Shown: piece after piece, positions 37,769 to 48,696 of the stretch
How the letters are laid out: each line of letters opens with the position of its first letter
Numbering within the stretch: position 1 is the first letter of the stretch
Assembly: GCF_002933395.1 (NCBI RefSeq)
Contig: NZ_PKFN01000014.1
Coordinates: 1-64,000, forward strand
Length of the DNA stretch: 64,000 nucleotides
Direction of reading: 5' to 3'
Source of the DNA: Yoonia maritima
Lineage (GTDB): Bacteria; Pseudomonadota; Alphaproteobacteria; Rhodobacterales; Rhodobacteraceae
Notes under the pieces: generated by a model
The model's database searches: none
What the model was told of the DNA's origin: nothing
Seen by the model: only the letters and a program-made list of their open reading frames with translations
Program-made: the position numbers and the translations under genes

Positions 37769-40456
37769 TCAAGCAATACGCCCGTGGCAATGTTTGAACT
37801 TCTTGCCAGACCCACAAGGGCAGTCGTCGTTACGCGATGGGTTACCCCATGTTGTGGGATCCTTTTCGTCAAACCCTTCGCGTACTTGTCCAGCGACTGC
37901 TGCAGCGGCTTGTTGCGCTGCCATGGCCTGTTGCTGCTGGCGTGCCTGCGCCACCATTTCTTCTTGTTCTTCTTTCGACATAGGACGAATACGAGACAGC
38001 TGTTTGGTCACGTCAGTGCGCAGTCCGTCAAGCAAGCTTTCGAACAATTGGAAGCCTTCGGTTTTATATTCGTTCAATGGATCACGTTGCGCGTAGCCAC
38101 GGAAACCCACGACAGACCGCAGGTGGTTCAAAGTGAGCAGATGCTCGCGCCACTTACCGTCGATAGTTTGCAGCAAGAACTGCTTTTCAACGCGGCGCAT
38201 GGTGTCGGCACCGAATGCGTCGGTCTTTTCACCCATGTATTTGTCGCAGGCGTCTTCGAGCCGTTCAATAATGTCGCCATCATCAACGCCTTCTTCCGCA
38301 GCCCATTCAACAATCGGCAACTCAAGCCCAAGGTTTTCTTTTACTGCCTCGGCTAGACCCGCAGCATCCCATTGATCGGCATAGCTTTTGGGGGGAATGT
38401 AATCAGTTACCAAGTCGTCGATCACTTGGTCGCGCATATCTTTGACGATTTCGGAAAGGTCAGTTGCTTCCATGATTTCGCGGCGTTGTGAAAAGATCAC
38501 CTTGCGTTGATCGTTCATCACATCGTCGTATTTCAACAACTGCTTACGGGTGTCAAAGTTACGTGCTTCGACTTTAGCTTGCGCACGTTCGAGCGACTTG
38601 TTCACCCAAGGGTGAACGATTGCTTCGCCGTCTTTCATACCCAACCCAGACAGCACCTTATCAAGCCGTTCTGATCCGAAAATTCGCATCAAATCATCTT
38701 CGAGCGATAGGAAGAACGACGAACGGCCCGGGTCGCCTTGTCGGCCGGAGCGACCACGTAGCTGGTTATCAATACGGCGGCTTTCGTGACGTTCAGTAGC
38801 CAGAACAAATAGACCACCGGCGTCTTTTACGGCCTGCTCATCGGTATAATGTGCAGCTTCAATCTCTGCTCGGATTGTCGCGTGGTCACCATCGGGGTTT
38901 GCCTCAATGGCCTCCATGATCGAAAACTCGACGTTACCGCCCAGCTTAATATCTGTGCCGCGACCAGCCATGTTAGTTGCGATTGTCACAGCGTTCAGAC
39001 GGCCCGCGTCAGCAACAATTTGAGCTTCTTGTTCGTGCTGGCGCGCGTTGAGAACGTTAAATTTAATCCCTTCAGCCTGAAGTAGACGCGCAAGGTGCTC
39101 TGACTTTTCGATAGAGGTTGTACCAACAAGGATCGGTTGCCCCGTCGCGTGGGCCTCTTTGATCTCTTTGACGACGCCTTCGAATTTTTCTTTGGCGGTG
39201 CGGTAAACCTGATCGTGGTCATCGACACGCGCGATTGGACGGTTGGTTGGAACTTCGACAACACCCAGGCCATAGATTTCCATGAATTCTTCGGCTTCGG
39301 TGGTCGCAGTACCTGTCATTCCGCCCAGTTTTTCATAAAGCCGGAAGTAGTTTTGGAATGTAACAGACGCGAGCGTCACGTTTTCGGGCTTGATCGCGAC
39401 GTTTTCTTTGGCTTCGATCGCCTGATGCAGACCATCGGACAGACGACGACCGTCCATCATACGACCGGTGAATTCATCAATCAGAACAACCTGATCATTG
39501 CGCACGATATAGTTGTCGTCTTTGACAAACAGCTTATGTGCCTTCAGCGCTTGGTTCACGTGATGAACCAATGTCGCGCTTTCAGGATCGTACAGCGTCT
39601 GACCTTCGGGCAGCAGGCCCAGTTCTGTTAGCCGAGCCTCGAGGAAATCATTGCCTTCCTCAGTAAATGTCGCCTGCTTTGTTTTTTCATCCAGCGTAAA
39701 GTGCGCGTCCTGAACTTCAGGGATCACCTTATCAATGGTCGCATACATTTCGCTGCGATCTTCGGCCGGGCCAGAGATAATCAGCGGTGTCCGCGCTTCG
39801 TCGATCAGAATGCTGTCAACCTCATCCACAATCGCGAAATTGTGAGGGCGCTGGTACATCTGAGACAGCTCGGACTTCATGTTATCACGCAGATAATCAA
39901 AGCCCAGCTCATTGTTCGTGGCGTAGGTCACGTCACATGCGTAGGCTTCTTTCTTTTCTGCATCTGGCTGGTTTGGAACCACAACACCCGTCGTCAGACC
40001 TAGGGCAGTGTAAACGCGGCTCATCCATTCCGCATCGCGACTGGCAAGATAATCGTTCACCGTAACGATATGTACACCTTTACCTGTCAGTGCATTCAAA
40101 TAGGCCGGGAAAGTCGCAACAAGCGTCTTACCCTCACCGGTTTTCATCTCTGAAATATTGCCTTGGTGCAGAAAGATGCCGCCCATCAGCTGTGTATCAA
40201 ACGCCCGCAGGCCAAGGGAACGCTTGGCGGCCTCGCGACAGTTGGCAAATGCTTCTGGCAAAAGCGCATCAAGGGTTTCACCACCCATCGCACGTTTGGC
40301 AAGCTCTTCCGTCTTTGCCTTAATGCCTTCGTCAGAAAGCGCCTCAAATTCGGGCTCTAGCGCGTTGATCTTTCCGACCAGTGGACGGACAGCTTTTACT
40401 TTGCGGTCGTTCGGTGTGCCAAACACCTTTTTGGCAATCGTTCCGATACCCAGCAT
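37769..40456 (-). CDS. secA: Preprotein translocase ATPase SecA
   Basis: SecA drives post-translational export through SecYEG. The 895-residue product starts [20 protein letters not shown]. It has Walker A in [18 protein letters not shown], the DEAD-type box [37 protein letters not shown] and [18 protein letters not shown], and a C-terminal zinc finger [21 protein letters not shown] written here in parts: CPCGSG and KHCH. ATG at 40456 follows CCGGAGTGAAT. A longer in-frame start (40567) adds 37 residues that do not resemble SecA. Divergent from the parvulin gene. Confidence 0.97.
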   Translation of the reverse strand: MLGIGTIAKKVFGTPNDRKVKAVRPLVGKINALEPEFEALSDEGIKAKTEELAKRAMGGETLDALLPEAFANCREAAKRSLGLRAFDTQLMGGIFLHQGNISEMKTGEGKTLVATFPAYLNALTGKGVHIVTVNDYLASRDAEWMSRVYTALGLTTGVVVPNQPDAEKKEAYACDVTYATNNELGFDYLRDNMKSELSQMYQRPHNFAIVDEVDSILIDEARTPLIISGPAEDRSEMYATIDKVIPEVQDAHFTLDEKTKQATFTEEGNDFLEARLTELGLLPEGQTLYDPESATLVHHVNQALKAHKLFVKDDNYIVRNDQVVLIDEFTGRMMDGRRLSDGLHQAIEAKENVAIKPENVTLASVTFQNYFRLYEKLGGMTGTATTEAEEFMEIYGLGVVEVPTNRPIARVDDHDQVYRTAKEKFEGVVKEIKEAHATGQPILVGTTSIEKSEHLARLLQAEGIKFNVLNARQHEQEAQIVADAGRLNAVTIATNMAGRGTDIKLGGNVEFSIMEAIEANPDGDHATIRAEIEAAHYTDEQAVKDAGGLFVLATERHESRRIDNQLRGRSGRQGDPGRSSFFLSLEDDLMRIFGSERLDKVLSGLGMKDGEAIVHPWVNKSLERAQAKVEARNFDTRKQLLKYDDVMNDQRKVIFSQRREIMEATDLSEIVKDMRDQVIDDLVTDYIPPKSYADQWDAAGLAEAVKENLGLELPIVEWAAEEGVDDGDIIERLEDACDKYMGEKTDAFGADTMRRVEKQFLLQTIDGKWREHLLTLNHLRSVVGFRGYAQRDPLNEYKTEGFQLFESLLDGLRTDVTKQLSRIRPMSKEEQEEMVAQARQQQQAMAAQQAAAAVAGQVREGFDEKDPTTWGNPSRNDDCPCGSGKKFKHCHGRIA

Positions 40457-40604
40457 ATTCACTCCGGCGGCGCATCCGCGCCTGTCTGACATCAATTTGA
40501 GACGAGGTCGCTTGTAGGCCCGTGATTGGCCACATACAAAGGGCCGAGACCAGCCCCGTCGAGGCATCTTAGGGATGTAAGGGGCCGGATATGCAGTGTC
40601 AACG

Positions 40605-40620
40605 CCACGCGCCCGCGTGG
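40605..40620 (+). other. Short hairpin in the parvulin leader
   Basis: CCACGC (40605-40610), GCCC, GCGTGG (40615-40620), ending 19 bases before the start codon. A small, GC-rich stem close to the ribosome site; it has no T-run, so it is not a terminator. Confidence 0.45.
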
Positions 40621-40639
40621 GTCATTAAGGGATCGATTT

Positions 40640-41485
40640 ATGCTGAAACATGTTACATTTTTGGGTGCATCTGCACTGACATTATCTTTGTCTAGCGCCG
40701 CCTTCGCCCAAGACGACGTAACAGCCGGTACAGTCATTGCAACTGTCGGCGAAACTGAAATCACTCTGGGCGAATTGTTGATCGCGCGCACCCAGCTGCC
40801 CGAACAATACGCAACGCTTCCTAACGAAATGCTGTTCGAAGGTCTTGTGGATCAGTTGGTGCAACAGCAGCTTCTTGCAGATGCCATCGAAGACGTCCCA
40901 GCGCGGGTTACTTATTCTTTGCAAAACGAAGAACGCACTCTTCTCGCTGGTGAAGTTATCACGAACATCGCCGAAAACTCTGTCACGCCGGAAATGATCC
41001 AGGCCGCCTATGACGAACGCTTTGCCGATGCCGAAGAAGTACCCGAATTTCACGGCGCGCATCTGCTAACGGAAACACAAGAAGAAGCCGCAGCAGCAAA
41101 AACACGCATCGACGAAGGTGAAGAATTCGCTGACGTTGCACGCGATGTTTCAACCGGTCCTACGGGTCCAAACGGCGGTGATCTGGGCTGGTTTGGTCCG
41201 GGCGCAATGGTTCCAGAATTCGAAACAGCCATTAGCAACCTCGAAGTTGGTAGCGTTTCCGAGCCATTCGAAACCCAGTTTGGCTGGCATGTCGCGACGC
41301 TTCTCGAACAACGTGTGCAGGCTCTGCCAACGTTGGAAGAAATGACGCCACAGTTAACTAACGAATTGCAAGAAGCTGCTATTACAGCCTATCTGGACGA
41401 ACTGACTGCGGGTCAGGATATCGTTAAACCCGAAGCTGACCAATTCGATCCAGAAATCATCGGCCGCTTCGAATTGCTGGACTAA
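40640..41485 (+). CDS. Periplasmic parvulin-type peptidyl-prolyl isomerase
   Basis: A 281-residue exported isomerase. The signal peptide is cleaved near SSAAFAQ, a SurA/PrsA-like N-terminal helical region follows, and the parvulin domain (about 135-230) contains HGAHLLTETQEEA, GEEFADVARDVSTGPTGPNG, GDLGWFGPGAMVPEFE and FGWHVATLLEQR. It probably assists folding of outer-membrane or secreted proteins. ATG at 40640; an earlier in-frame ATG (40526) would place a non-secretory stretch before the signal peptide. First of ppi-argJ-mutT, with 4 bp to argJ. Confidence 0.9.
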   Translation: MLKHVTFLGASALTLSLSSAAFAQDDVTAGTVIATVGETEITLGELLIARTQLPEQYATLPNEMLFEGLVDQLVQQQLLADAIEDVPARVTYSLQNEERTLLAGEVITNIAENSVTPEMIQAAYDERFADAEEVPEFHGAHLLTETQEEAAAAKTRIDEGEEFADVARDVSTGPTGPNGGDLGWFGPGAMVPEFETAISNLEVGSVSEPFETQFGWHVATLLEQRVQALPTLEEMTPQLTNELQEAAITAYLDELTAGQDIVKPEADQFDPEIIGRFELLD

Positions 41486-41489
41486 ACAC

Positions 41490-42704
41490 ATGGCTGTTTC
41501 ACCACTTGCACCTGAACGGTTTCCGGAACTTCCGGAAATCGATGGCGTTACCTTTGCATCTGCGGCTGCGGGGGTGCGCTATGCGGGCCGAACGGATGTA
41601 ATGCTTGCTTGTTTGACTGCTGGGTCAGCCGTTGCGGGCGTGTTCACGCGGTCGGCTACGCGATCAGCAAACGTACTTGATTGCCAAGCCAAGCTAGGCA
41701 GCGACCCGTCGGGTCGCGCGGCAATCATCGTGAACTCTGGCAATTCTAACGCATTCACCGGCAAGCACGGTGATGGCAGTGTTGCTGCGATCTGTGCCGC
41801 CGTGGCGGATGAACTAGAGATCGACACACGCCGGGTATTCACCGCATCGACCGGTGTTATCGGCGAACGGCTGCCCGACGAACGGATCACAGCGAAAGTC
41901 GGTGAATTGGTTGCAAACCAAAGCCCGGCTAAGATCGAAGAAGCCGCGCGTGCGATCATGACCACAGACACTTTCCCCAAAGGTGCCACCGCGACAGTAA
42001 TGGTCGATGGAAAACCCGTTAAGATCGCAGGTATCGCTAAGGGTTCAGGAATGATCGCGCCGGATATGGCGACAATGCTTGTCTACATCTTTACGGATGC
42101 CAAGATCAGCCAAACCGACCTGCAAAAGATCATTAGCACGCAAAACGACAAGACGTTCAACTGTATCACAGTTGATAGCGATACATCGACGTCAGACAGT
42201 CTTGTCGCTGCTGCGACTGGTGCATCGGGAGTTGATGTCACCGGAAATGGCGCATTCGTCGATGCGATGCATAGCGTTATGTTGGATCTGGCCCATCAGG
42301 TCGTCCGCGACGGTGAAGGCGCGACCAAATTCGTAACAGTTGATGTGACACGCGCTGCTGATGATGCGGACGCGCGCAAGGTTGCGATGGCAATCGCCAA
42401 CTCTCCGCTCGTGAAAACTGCGGTCGCTGGCGAAGATGCTAACTGGGGTCGGATTGTCATGGCTGTTGGCAAATCTGGTGCAGCAGCCGATCGTGATCTG
42501 CTGAGCATTCGGTTTGGTGATATCCTTGTCGCAGAAAATGGCTGGCGCGCACCCGACTATTCTGAAGAAGTCGCAAGCGCCTACATGAAGAACCAAGAAC
42601 TAACGATCAGTGTTGATCTGGGGTTAGGTTCTGGGAATTCCACGGTTTGGACCTGCGATTTGACACATGGTTACATCGACATCAACGCGGATTACCGGTC
42701 TTGA
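41490..42704 (+). CDS. argJ: Bifunctional ornithine acetyltransferase / N-acetylglutamate synthase
   Basis: ArgJ recycles the acetyl group from N-acetylornithine to glutamate in cyclic arginine synthesis. The 404-residue proenzyme self-cleaves before the threonine in APDMATMLVYIF, with GIAKGSGMIAPDM just upstream. Other landmarks are VNSGNSNAFTGKHG, STGVIGERLP, FNCITVDSDTSTSDS and DANWGRIVMAVGKSG. Ends in the typical INADYRS. The stop overlaps the mutT TTG start by 4 bp. Confidence 0.96.
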   Translation: MAVSPLAPERFPELPEIDGVTFASAAAGVRYAGRTDVMLACLTAGSAVAGVFTRSATRSANVLDCQAKLGSDPSGRAAIIVNSGNSNAFTGKHGDGSVAAICAAVADELEIDTRRVFTASTGVIGERLPDERITAKVGELVANQSPAKIEEAARAIMTTDTFPKGATATVMVDGKPVKIAGIAKGSGMIAPDMATMLVYIFTDAKISQTDLQKIISTQNDKTFNCITVDSDTSTSDSLVAAATGASGVDVTGNGAFVDAMHSVMLDLAHQVVRDGEGATKFVTVDVTRAADDADARKVAMAIANSPLVKTAVAGEDANWGRIVMAVGKSGAAADRDLLSIRFGDILVAENGWRAPDYSEEVASAYMKNQELTISVDLGLGSGNSTVWTCDLTHGYIDINADYRS

Positions 42705-43099
42705 AGACTGTTCTCGTTTCCGCTGTCGCACTGATTGATCCTGACGGGCGCGTGCTGTTGGCACAGCGCCCCGAGGGTAAATCCATGGCAGGCCTATGGG
42801 AATTTCCCGGCGGTAAGATCGAGGCTGGGGAAACACCCGAGGCCGCGCTCATCCGTGAACTCCAAGAGGAGTTGGGCATCGACACCTGGGCGTCATGCCT
42901 AGCCCCGCTTACTTTCGCAAGCCACAGCTATGATGATTTTCACCTGCTCATGCCGCTGTTTGCCTGCCGTAAATGGGAAGGCACACCACAAGCACGCGAA
43001 GGTCAAACGCTGAAATGGGCGCGCCCAAATGAACTGCGCGACTATCCTATGCCTGCCGCAGATATTCCGCTGATACCGATCCTGCGCGATTGGCTATAA
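42701..43099 (+). CDS. mutT: MutT-type (deoxy)nucleoside triphosphate pyrophosphohydrolase
   Basis: A 132-residue Nudix protein that probably removes 8-oxo-dGTP from the nucleotide pool. The Nudix box is complete: GGKIEAGETPEAA followed by RELQEELGI. LLAQRPEGKSMAGLWEFPGG precedes it, which is typical of MutT. The start is TTG at 42701 within the TTGA overlap with argJ; an ATG at 42647 would lie inside argJ and add unrelated residues. Confidence 0.9.
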   Translation: MKTVLVSAVALIDPDGRVLLAQRPEGKSMAGLWEFPGGKIEAGETPEAALIRELQEELGIDTWASCLAPLTFASHSYDDFHLLMPLFACRKWEGTPQAREGQTLKWARPNELRDYPMPAADIPLIPILRDWL

Positions 43100-43123
43100 A
43101 TTCAAACTGTTAAATAAAAAACA

Positions 43124-43151
43124 AAGGGCGGCCCAATTCGGACCGCCCTTT
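43124..43151. terminator. Bidirectional terminator between mutT and infB
   Basis: AAAGGGCGG (43124-43132), 10-base loop, CCGCCCTTT (43143-43151), with T-runs on both outer sides (TTTTTT on plus, and the A-rich AAATAAAAAACA gives T on minus). It serves the ppi-argJ-mutT genes and the rimP-nusA-infB operon. Confidence 0.88.
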
Positions 43152-43173
43152 TTTATTTCTATGAAACGCCCTG

Positions 43174-45672
43174 TTACAGGTTACGTTCGACCTCTTCACG
43201 CTCGAAGATTTCTATCACGTCATCTGGGCGGATATCGTCGTAGTTTTCGAACGCCATACCGCATTCTTGACCAGACTGAACTTCTGCAACTTCGTCTTTA
43301 AAGCGCTTCAGCGTCTTCAGCGTGCCTTCGTGGATAACCACGTTATCACGAAGCAGGCGTACGCCAGCAGAACGACGCGCCACGCCTTCGGTGACGATAC
43401 AACCAGCAACCTTGCCGACGTTGGACACCTTGAAGACTTCTTTGATCGAAGCGTAACCGATGAATTTCTCGCGAATTTCAGCGGACAGCAGGCCAGATGC
43501 CGCTTTCTTCACGTCGTCTACAAGATCGTAGATGACTGAATAGTAGCGAATTTCGATGCCCTTTTGGTTGGCAGTATTACGTGCCGACGCATTGGCACGG
43601 ACGTTAAAGCCAAATACTGGTGCGCCAGACGCTTCGGCGAGACCGATATCTGTTTCAGTGATCGCACCAACGCCGGAATGCAGAACGCGGACGCGGACTT
43701 CATCGTTACCGATTTTTTCCATCGCCTGAACGATCGCTTCGGCAGAACCTTGGACGTCGGCCTTCACAACAATCGGCAACTCGCTGACGTTTTCGTCGGC
43801 TTTGGCGTTTGCCATAAGCTGCTCAAGCGTCGTAGCGGCACCAGCGGCTGCACGTTTTTCTTTGGCCACTTTTTCACGGTATTCCGCAATTTCACGTGCC
43901 TGCGCATCAGTGTCGACAACGTTAAGAACATCACCGGCTTCTGGTGTACCATTCAGGCCAAGCACCTCAACAGGAACCGCAGGGCCAGCTTCTGTTACAC
44001 GTTCACCTTTGTCGTTAATCAACGCACGTACTTTACCGTACTGCTCACCCACAACAAAGATATCACCTTGGCGCAGCGTACCGTTCTGAACCAGAACAGT
44101 CGCAACAGGACCACGGCCCACGTCAAGTTGAGCTTCGATCACAGCACCTTCTGCAGAGCGATCTGGGTTCGCCTTCAGTTCCAAGATTTCCGCCTGAAGC
44201 GCAATCGCTTCGAGCAATGTATCAAGCCCCTGACCCGTCATTGCTGAGACTTCAACATCCTGCACATCGCCGGACATCTTTTCTACGATAACCTCGTGCT
44301 GCAACAGATCGGTGCGCACTTTGTCAGCATTTGCGGCAGGCTTATCAATCTTGTTGATCGCGACGATCATTGGGACCTTAGCGGCCTTAGCGTGGTTAAT
44401 CGCTTCGATGGTTTGCGGCATTACCGCATCATCAGCAGCAACGACCAGAACAACAATATCTGTCACCTGAGCACCGCGCGAACGCATCGATGTAAAGGCC
44501 GCGTGACCCGGTGTGTCAAGGAATGACAGAACAGCGCCGCTGTCTGTTGTAACCTGATAAGCACCAATGTGCTGTGTGATCCCGCCAGCTTCGCCAGCGA
44601 CCACTTTCGCGTTACGGATCGCATCAAGAAGCGACGTCTTACCGTGGTCAACGTGACCCATGATCGTGATGATCGGCGGGCGTGATTGCAGATCTTTAGG
44701 ATCGTCTTCGATTTTCGTGATCACGTCTTCAACGTCAGCGTCAGAAACACGGACCACTTTGTGGCCGAATTCTTCGATGATCAATTCAGCGGTATCAGCG
44801 TCGATTGTTTGGTTTTGCGTCGCCATAATGCCGTTTGTCATCAATGCCTTGACGACATCAGCAACACGTTCGGACATACGGTTTGCCAATTCAGAAACGG
44901 TGATCGCTTCTGGCAGGGCAACGTCGCGGAATACCTTTTCACGCTCGGCAGAAACACCCATCGCCTTGGCGCGGGCGCGGTCTTGCTTGCGCTTCATTGC
45001 AGCCATAGAACGCTGACGACCACCTTCGCGGCCTGCCGTTGCGTTGTTCAACGTCAGTTTGCCGGAACGGCGGCCATCGTTGGCGCCACCGCGGCCTGGC
45101 TTTGCTTTTGTTGCTTTATCACGGCCAGAAGGATCACGGTCTGTTTTACGTGGCGCAGAAGATGGGCGCGTAACCGCTGTTTCACCAGGAACTGCCGCCG
45201 CGTCAGGTGCGGCTGGCGCAGGTGCAGCGGCTTTCGCCTTCGCTTTTGCAGCTTCTACGCGCTTACGCTCTTCTTCTTCGGCTTTCGCCTTTGCGCGTTC
45301 TTCACGGGCGCGATCTTCAGCTTCTTTTGCTTCGATCTCTGCACGGCGTGCTTCACGCTCTGCTGCACGGGCCTTTTCTTCGGCTTCGCGCTTTGCTTGT
45401 TCTTCGGCTTCGCGGGCTTTCGCCATCGCAAGCGCCTTCATCCGGCGTTCCAGCTCGACATCCGAAATGCCTGCGGGCCGTTTTGAAGGGTCGCCACCAA
45501 TCGGGCCTGAACCACCAGATGGTTTGGCCGTGCCGGGCTTTGGCACCACAACGCGTTTACGTTTGGTTTCCACCACGACGTTCTTGGTCCGCCCATGGCT
45601 AAAGCTTTGCTTCACGTTGCTTGGACGCGAACCACCGAGACCGAGTGTCTTTTTACCGTCGTTATCGCTCAT
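43174..45672 (-). CDS. infB: Translation initiation factor IF-2
   Basis: IF-2 places initiator tRNA on the 30S subunit using GTP. The 832-residue protein has a charged, low-complexity N-terminal region (about 60-220, Lys/Glu/Ala-rich helix then Arg/Gly-rich segment). The GTPase domain begins at [17 protein letters not shown], with [15 protein letters not shown] and VAINKIDKP, and domains II-IV follow ([44 protein letters not shown]-like end). It overlaps the YlxR gene by 4 bp and is the last gene of rimP-nusA-ylxR-infB. Confidence 0.97.
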   Translation of the reverse strand: MSDNDGKKTLGLGGSRPSNVKQSFSHGRTKNVVVETKRKRVVVPKPGTAKPSGGSGPIGGDPSKRPAGISDVELERRMKALAMAKAREAEEQAKREAEEKARAAEREARRAEIEAKEAEDRAREERAKAKAEEEERKRVEAAKAKAKAAAPAPAAPDAAAVPGETAVTRPSSAPRKTDRDPSGRDKATKAKPGRGGANDGRRSGKLTLNNATAGREGGRQRSMAAMKRKQDRARAKAMGVSAEREKVFRDVALPEAITVSELANRMSERVADVVKALMTNGIMATQNQTIDADTAELIIEEFGHKVVRVSDADVEDVITKIEDDPKDLQSRPPIITIMGHVDHGKTSLLDAIRNAKVVAGEAGGITQHIGAYQVTTDSGAVLSFLDTPGHAAFTSMRSRGAQVTDIVVLVVAADDAVMPQTIEAINHAKAAKVPMIVAINKIDKPAANADKVRTDLLQHEVIVEKMSGDVQDVEVSAMTGQGLDTLLEAIALQAEILELKANPDRSAEGAVIEAQLDVGRGPVATVLVQNGTLRQGDIFVVGEQYGKVRALINDKGERVTEAGPAVPVEVLGLNGTPEAGDVLNVVDTDAQAREIAEYREKVAKEKRAAAGAATTLEQLMANAKADENVSELPIVVKADVQGSAEAIVQAMEKIGNDEVRVRVLHSGVGAITETDIGLAEASGAPVFGFNVRANASARNTANQKGIEIRYYSVIYDLVDDVKKAASGLLSAEIREKFIGYASIKEVFKVSNVGKVAGCIVTEGVARRSAGVRLLRDNVVIHEGTLKTLKRFKDEVAEVQSGQECGMAFENYDDIRPDDVIEIFEREEVERNL

Positions 45673-46304
45673 TTAGCTTCTTTATCCTTCCCGGAGGCCG
45701 TATCGCCACCGTCCACTTCGCGCAAGCCACGTAGCTTTGTGGCTTCGTCTACAACACGATTGCTGAGTCCGCCAGTCGCAAGCGCGCCATGTATCACACT
45801 TTGCCGCCCAAAAGCCAAACCCAATTCTTCAGCAGTAAAACAGCCAAAATATCGGGCACCTTCGGGCGTCCACAATTTCGCCTTGCCGCGTTCGGACCCA
45901 TCAGAGGCCTGAACCAAGACGCGGACCCGCTCGCCACCGGCGAGCCAACCCTTTACCTTTTCAAATCCACAAACCGCACGCCCCGCTTTACGGGCCATTG
46001 CGATCATATCTACCGTATGACGCGCAAGCTGACGTTCAACTTCATCCGCCAAACCGTCGGGCACGGTGACCGGCTGTTTGGCAGAACGGGAAAATTGCCC
46101 CCTTGTCGCCGCTTCCAATGCTTCACGCGTTGAAGACACATACATGCCGCGGCCGGGCAATTTCCCCAACACGTCAGGATAAACTTGGTTGTCAGGGCCC
46201 ACAACGAACCGGATGAGCCCAGCTTTTGGCTGCGCCTCTCCGGTGACGATGCACTTACGTGTCGCCTCGTCGTCTTTTAGTTTGTTGTGGCCACCACGCG
46301 CCAT
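45669..46304 (-). CDS. YlxR family RNA-binding protein fused to L7Ae-like domain
   Basis: A 211-residue two-domain protein. The N-terminal YlxR/DUF448 domain (about 10-95) has [20 protein letters not shown] and [18 protein letters not shown]. The C-terminal L7Ae/L30e-like domain (about 105-190) has [20 protein letters not shown] and [13 protein letters not shown]. The fusion is common in alphaproteobacteria. Its place between nusA and infB is conserved, and it is likely an RNA-binding regulator or ribosome-associated factor. Confidence 0.9.
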   Translation of the reverse strand: MARGGHNKLKDDEATRKCIVTGEAQPKAGLIRFVVGPDNQVYPDVLGKLPGRGMYVSSTREALEAATRGQFSRSAKQPVTVPDGLADEVERQLARHTVDMIAMARKAGRAVCGFEKVKGWLAGGERVRVLVQASDGSERGKAKLWTPEGARYFGCFTAEELGLAFGRQSVIHGALATGGLSNRVVDEATKLRGLREVDGGDTASGKDKEAK

Positions 46305-46330
46305 ATATTATCCCCTTAAAAGGCCTAAAT

Positions 46331-47944
46331 TTAGGCCTCTTCTTCCTCTGTCAGTTCGTCTTCATCGTCTGTGTCCGCTTCGAGTTCAGCCGGATCAACC
46401 CAACCCAACATTACACGCGCAGTCATGACCATATTCTGCGCCTCTTCCAAGGACACATCGAATGGTTCTAGAACGCCGTCGTCTTTGGACCGCTCACCAT
46501 CAACAATGGTCCAACCACCGGCCAGTTCCCAGTCAGCGCAGGTTGCAAAGTCTTCCAACGTCTTAACGCCATCTTTACCCAATGCCTCAAGCATTTGCGG
46601 GGTCAGGCCTTCAAAGCTTGCGAGGCTATCTTCCACACCCAACTCACGGGCAGCATCCATAGCTTTCTTGGCTTTTGCTTCCAAAAACTCTCGAGCACGG
46701 GTTTGCAATTCGCTTGCTGTATCTTCGTCAACGCCTTCGATGACTGTTAATTCATCAACTTCAACGTATGCGACTTCTTCAAGGTTGGTGAACCCTTCTG
46801 ATACGAGTAGTTGGGCAAAGAACTCGTCCAGATCAAGTGCATCCATGAACAATTTCGTCCGCAGTTCAAATTCAGCCTGACGACGCTTAGATTCTTCTTC
46901 TTCGGTCAGAATGTCGATATCCAAACCAGTCAGTTGCGAAGCAAGGCGCACGTTTTGACCACGACGACCAATGGCCAGTGACAATTGTTCATCAGGAACA
47001 ACAACTTCGATTTTGCCAGCTTCTTCGTCCAAAACAACTTTGGACACTTCGGCAGGCTGAAGCGCATTCACAAGGAACGTTGGCATATCTTCATTCCAAG
47101 GAATGATGTCAATTTTTTCGCCCTGCAGTTCGTTTACAACGGCCTGAACACGGCTACCACGCATACCAACACAGGCACCGACGGGATCGATCGAGTTGTC
47201 GTAAGAAATTACAGCGATCTTAGCGCGTGAACCTGGGTCACGTGCGACGGCTTTGATATCAATCACGCCTTCGTAGATTTCAGGGACTTCCATTTTGAAC
47301 AGTTCAGCCATGAATTCTGGCGCTGTGCGAGAAAGGAAAATCTGAGGACCGCGCTGTTCGCGACGTACTTCTTTAATAAAGCAACGGATACGATCGTTCG
47401 GGCGGTATGCCTCGCGGCCGATTTTTTCGTTACGGCGCAGGACAGCTTCGCCAGCACCCACATCAACGATAACATTGCCGTATTCTTCGCGCTTAACCAG
47501 CGCGTTGATGATTGTACCGGCCTTATCTTTGAATTCTTCGTATTGCTTGTCACGCTCAGCTTCGCGGACCTTCTGCAAGATAACCTGTTTCGCAGATTGT
47601 GCAGCGATACGACCAAGTTCAACGGGGGGAACTTCCTCGATGAACTGCTGACCCACTTCGGGGTTTTCCATGTATTCTTTGGCTTGCTCTACCGTGAATT
47701 CGGACTGGTAGTTTTCCAGTTCTTCGTCTTCGACGACGGTGCGTACACGTGTGAACGTCGCCTTACCTGTCTTGCGGTCGATGGAAACACGAATGTCCAT
47801 TTCAGCGCCGTAACGGGATTTAGCAGCCCGAGCGAGCGATTCTTCCATCGCTTCGACAACCAAGCCGGCTTCGATGTTCTTTTCGCGCGCGACGGCTTCG
47901 GCCGTTTGCAAAAGTTCCAGCTGGTTCGCGGAAGTATATGCCAT
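46331..47944 (-). CDS. nusA: Transcription termination/antitermination factor NusA
   Basis: A 537-residue NusA: N-terminal RNA polymerase-binding domain (about 1-125), S1 domain (about 135-200, VKREEYGNVIVDVGAGEAVL), KH domains (DPVGACVGMRGSRVQAVVNE and LAIGRRGQNVRLASQLTG), then helix-hairpin-helix acidic repeats and a strongly acidic tail. NusA modulates pausing, termination and antitermination. Its ATG overlaps the rimP stop by one base (TGATG), so the pair is translationally coupled. Confidence 0.97.
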   Translation of the reverse strand: MAYTSANQLELLQTAEAVAREKNIEAGLVVEAMEESLARAAKSRYGAEMDIRVSIDRKTGKATFTRVRTVVEDEELENYQSEFTVEQAKEYMENPEVGQQFIEEVPPVELGRIAAQSAKQVILQKVREAERDKQYEEFKDKAGTIINALVKREEYGNVIVDVGAGEAVLRRNEKIGREAYRPNDRIRCFIKEVRREQRGPQIFLSRTAPEFMAELFKMEVPEIYEGVIDIKAVARDPGSRAKIAVISYDNSIDPVGACVGMRGSRVQAVVNELQGEKIDIIPWNEDMPTFLVNALQPAEVSKVVLDEEAGKIEVVVPDEQLSLAIGRRGQNVRLASQLTGLDIDILTEEEESKRRQAEFELRTKLFMDALDLDEFFAQLLVSEGFTNLEEVAYVEVDELTVIEGVDEDTASELQTRAREFLEAKAKKAMDAARELGVEDSLASFEGLTPQMLEALGKDGVKTLEDFATCADWELAGGWTIVDGERSKDDGVLEPFDVSLEEAQNMVMTARVMLGWVDPAELEADTDDEDELTEEEEA

Positions 47945-48519
47945 CAGGTGTTCTCCTCACCGTCGATTATGGTTTCAATCTCATCAAATTGGGCCTCATC
48001 AATCTGGCCCGCATCTTTGCGTCCGCGCAGCACGTCGCGGATCAATTCATCTGTCAGCACCAATTTGGCGTCTGACAGCCATTCAAATTTCAGACCAATC
48101 GTTCCCTCTGGGATCGTGATCAGGATTTCGTCGCCATCAGTCCCAGCCAACGCACCTTTAAAGCGACGACGACCGTCGATCAGCTCATCGGTTTCGATCT
48201 TGGCTTCAAAGCCTTCCCACTGGTCAAAGTCTTTTAGGCGGGTCAGCGGACGGTCGATACCCGGGCTGGACACCTCAAGGTTATATACATCAACAATCGG
48301 GTCTTCGACATCCAACACCGCGCTAAGCGCTGTGGACACGTGCCCGCAATCGTCGACTTCCATCGTGCCATCAGGTTTTTGCACCATGATCTGCAAAATA
48401 CTTTCCTTGCCGGTCATCAGACGAACCCGCACAACTTCGAACCCCATGCCTTCGACGACAGGGGTAATAATTTCAGCGATACGGCGGTCGATGGCCGCTT
48501 TAGCGATCAGGTCGTTCAT
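47944..48519 (-). CDS. rimP: Ribosome maturation factor RimP
   Basis: A 191-residue RimP needed for 30S assembly. Landmarks: [33 protein letters not shown] and [20 protein letters not shown], followed by the SH3-like C-terminal domain. ATG at 48519 is preceded by GAGAGAT; a GTG at 48534 would sit within the leader. First gene of rimP-nusA-ylxR-infB. A hairpin with a T7 run lies just upstream on the same strand. Confidence 0.93.
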   Translation of the reverse strand: MNDLIAKAAIDRRIAEIITPVVEGMGFEVVRVRLMTGKESILQIMVQKPDGTMEVDDCGHVSTALSAVLDVEDPIVDVYNLEVSSPGIDRPLTRLKDFDQWEGFEAKIETDELIDGRRRFKGALAGTDGDEILITIPEGTIGLKFEWLSDAKLVLTDELIRDVLRGRKDAGQIDEAQFDEIETIIDGEENT

Positions 48520-48534
48520 ATCTCTCTCAAGCAC

Positions 48535-48558
48535 AAAAAAACGGGCGCGCGGCCCGTT
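48535..48558 (-). terminator. Terminator-like hairpin in the rimP leader
   Basis: On the minus strand: AACGGGC, loop CGCGC, GCCCGTT, the T-run extending to seven Ts (48541-48535). The last T is 15 bases before the rimP start codon. It has the form of an intrinsic terminator or attenuator read just before the operon. Confidence 0.7.
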
Positions 48559-48613
48559 GATATTTCCCGGTGGAGCCGTTGGTTTTGGAAGCCAAGGCGC
48601 CGCTATTGCCGAT

Positions 48614-48642
48614 CATATACGCCGAGACGCCCGAGTCTGCAA
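48614..48642 (-). promoter_or_regulatory. Candidate promoter for rimP-nusA-ylxR-infB
   Basis: Minus-strand TTGCAG (48642-48637), 17-base spacer, TATATG (48619-48614). Spacing and hexamers fit a sigma-70 promoter. Transcripts would start near 48606 and include the terminator-like hairpin at 48535-48558. Confidence 0.45.
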
Positions 48643-48696
48643 CCCCTCCGCGTTTTGCTATTTTAAGAACGCCAAAATGCCGCCCCAAAGCAAAAA

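Noticed and set aside
43564-45676. Several long frames opposite infB
   Set aside because: Low-complexity translations (Phe/Cys-rich or Ser/Arg-rich) mirrored from the Lys/Glu/Ala region of IF-2.
48559-48660. tRNA (as found before rimP in some bacteria)
   Set aside because: Some stretches resemble an anticodon arm (GCTTCCAAAACC) but no acceptor stem or T-arm can be formed.
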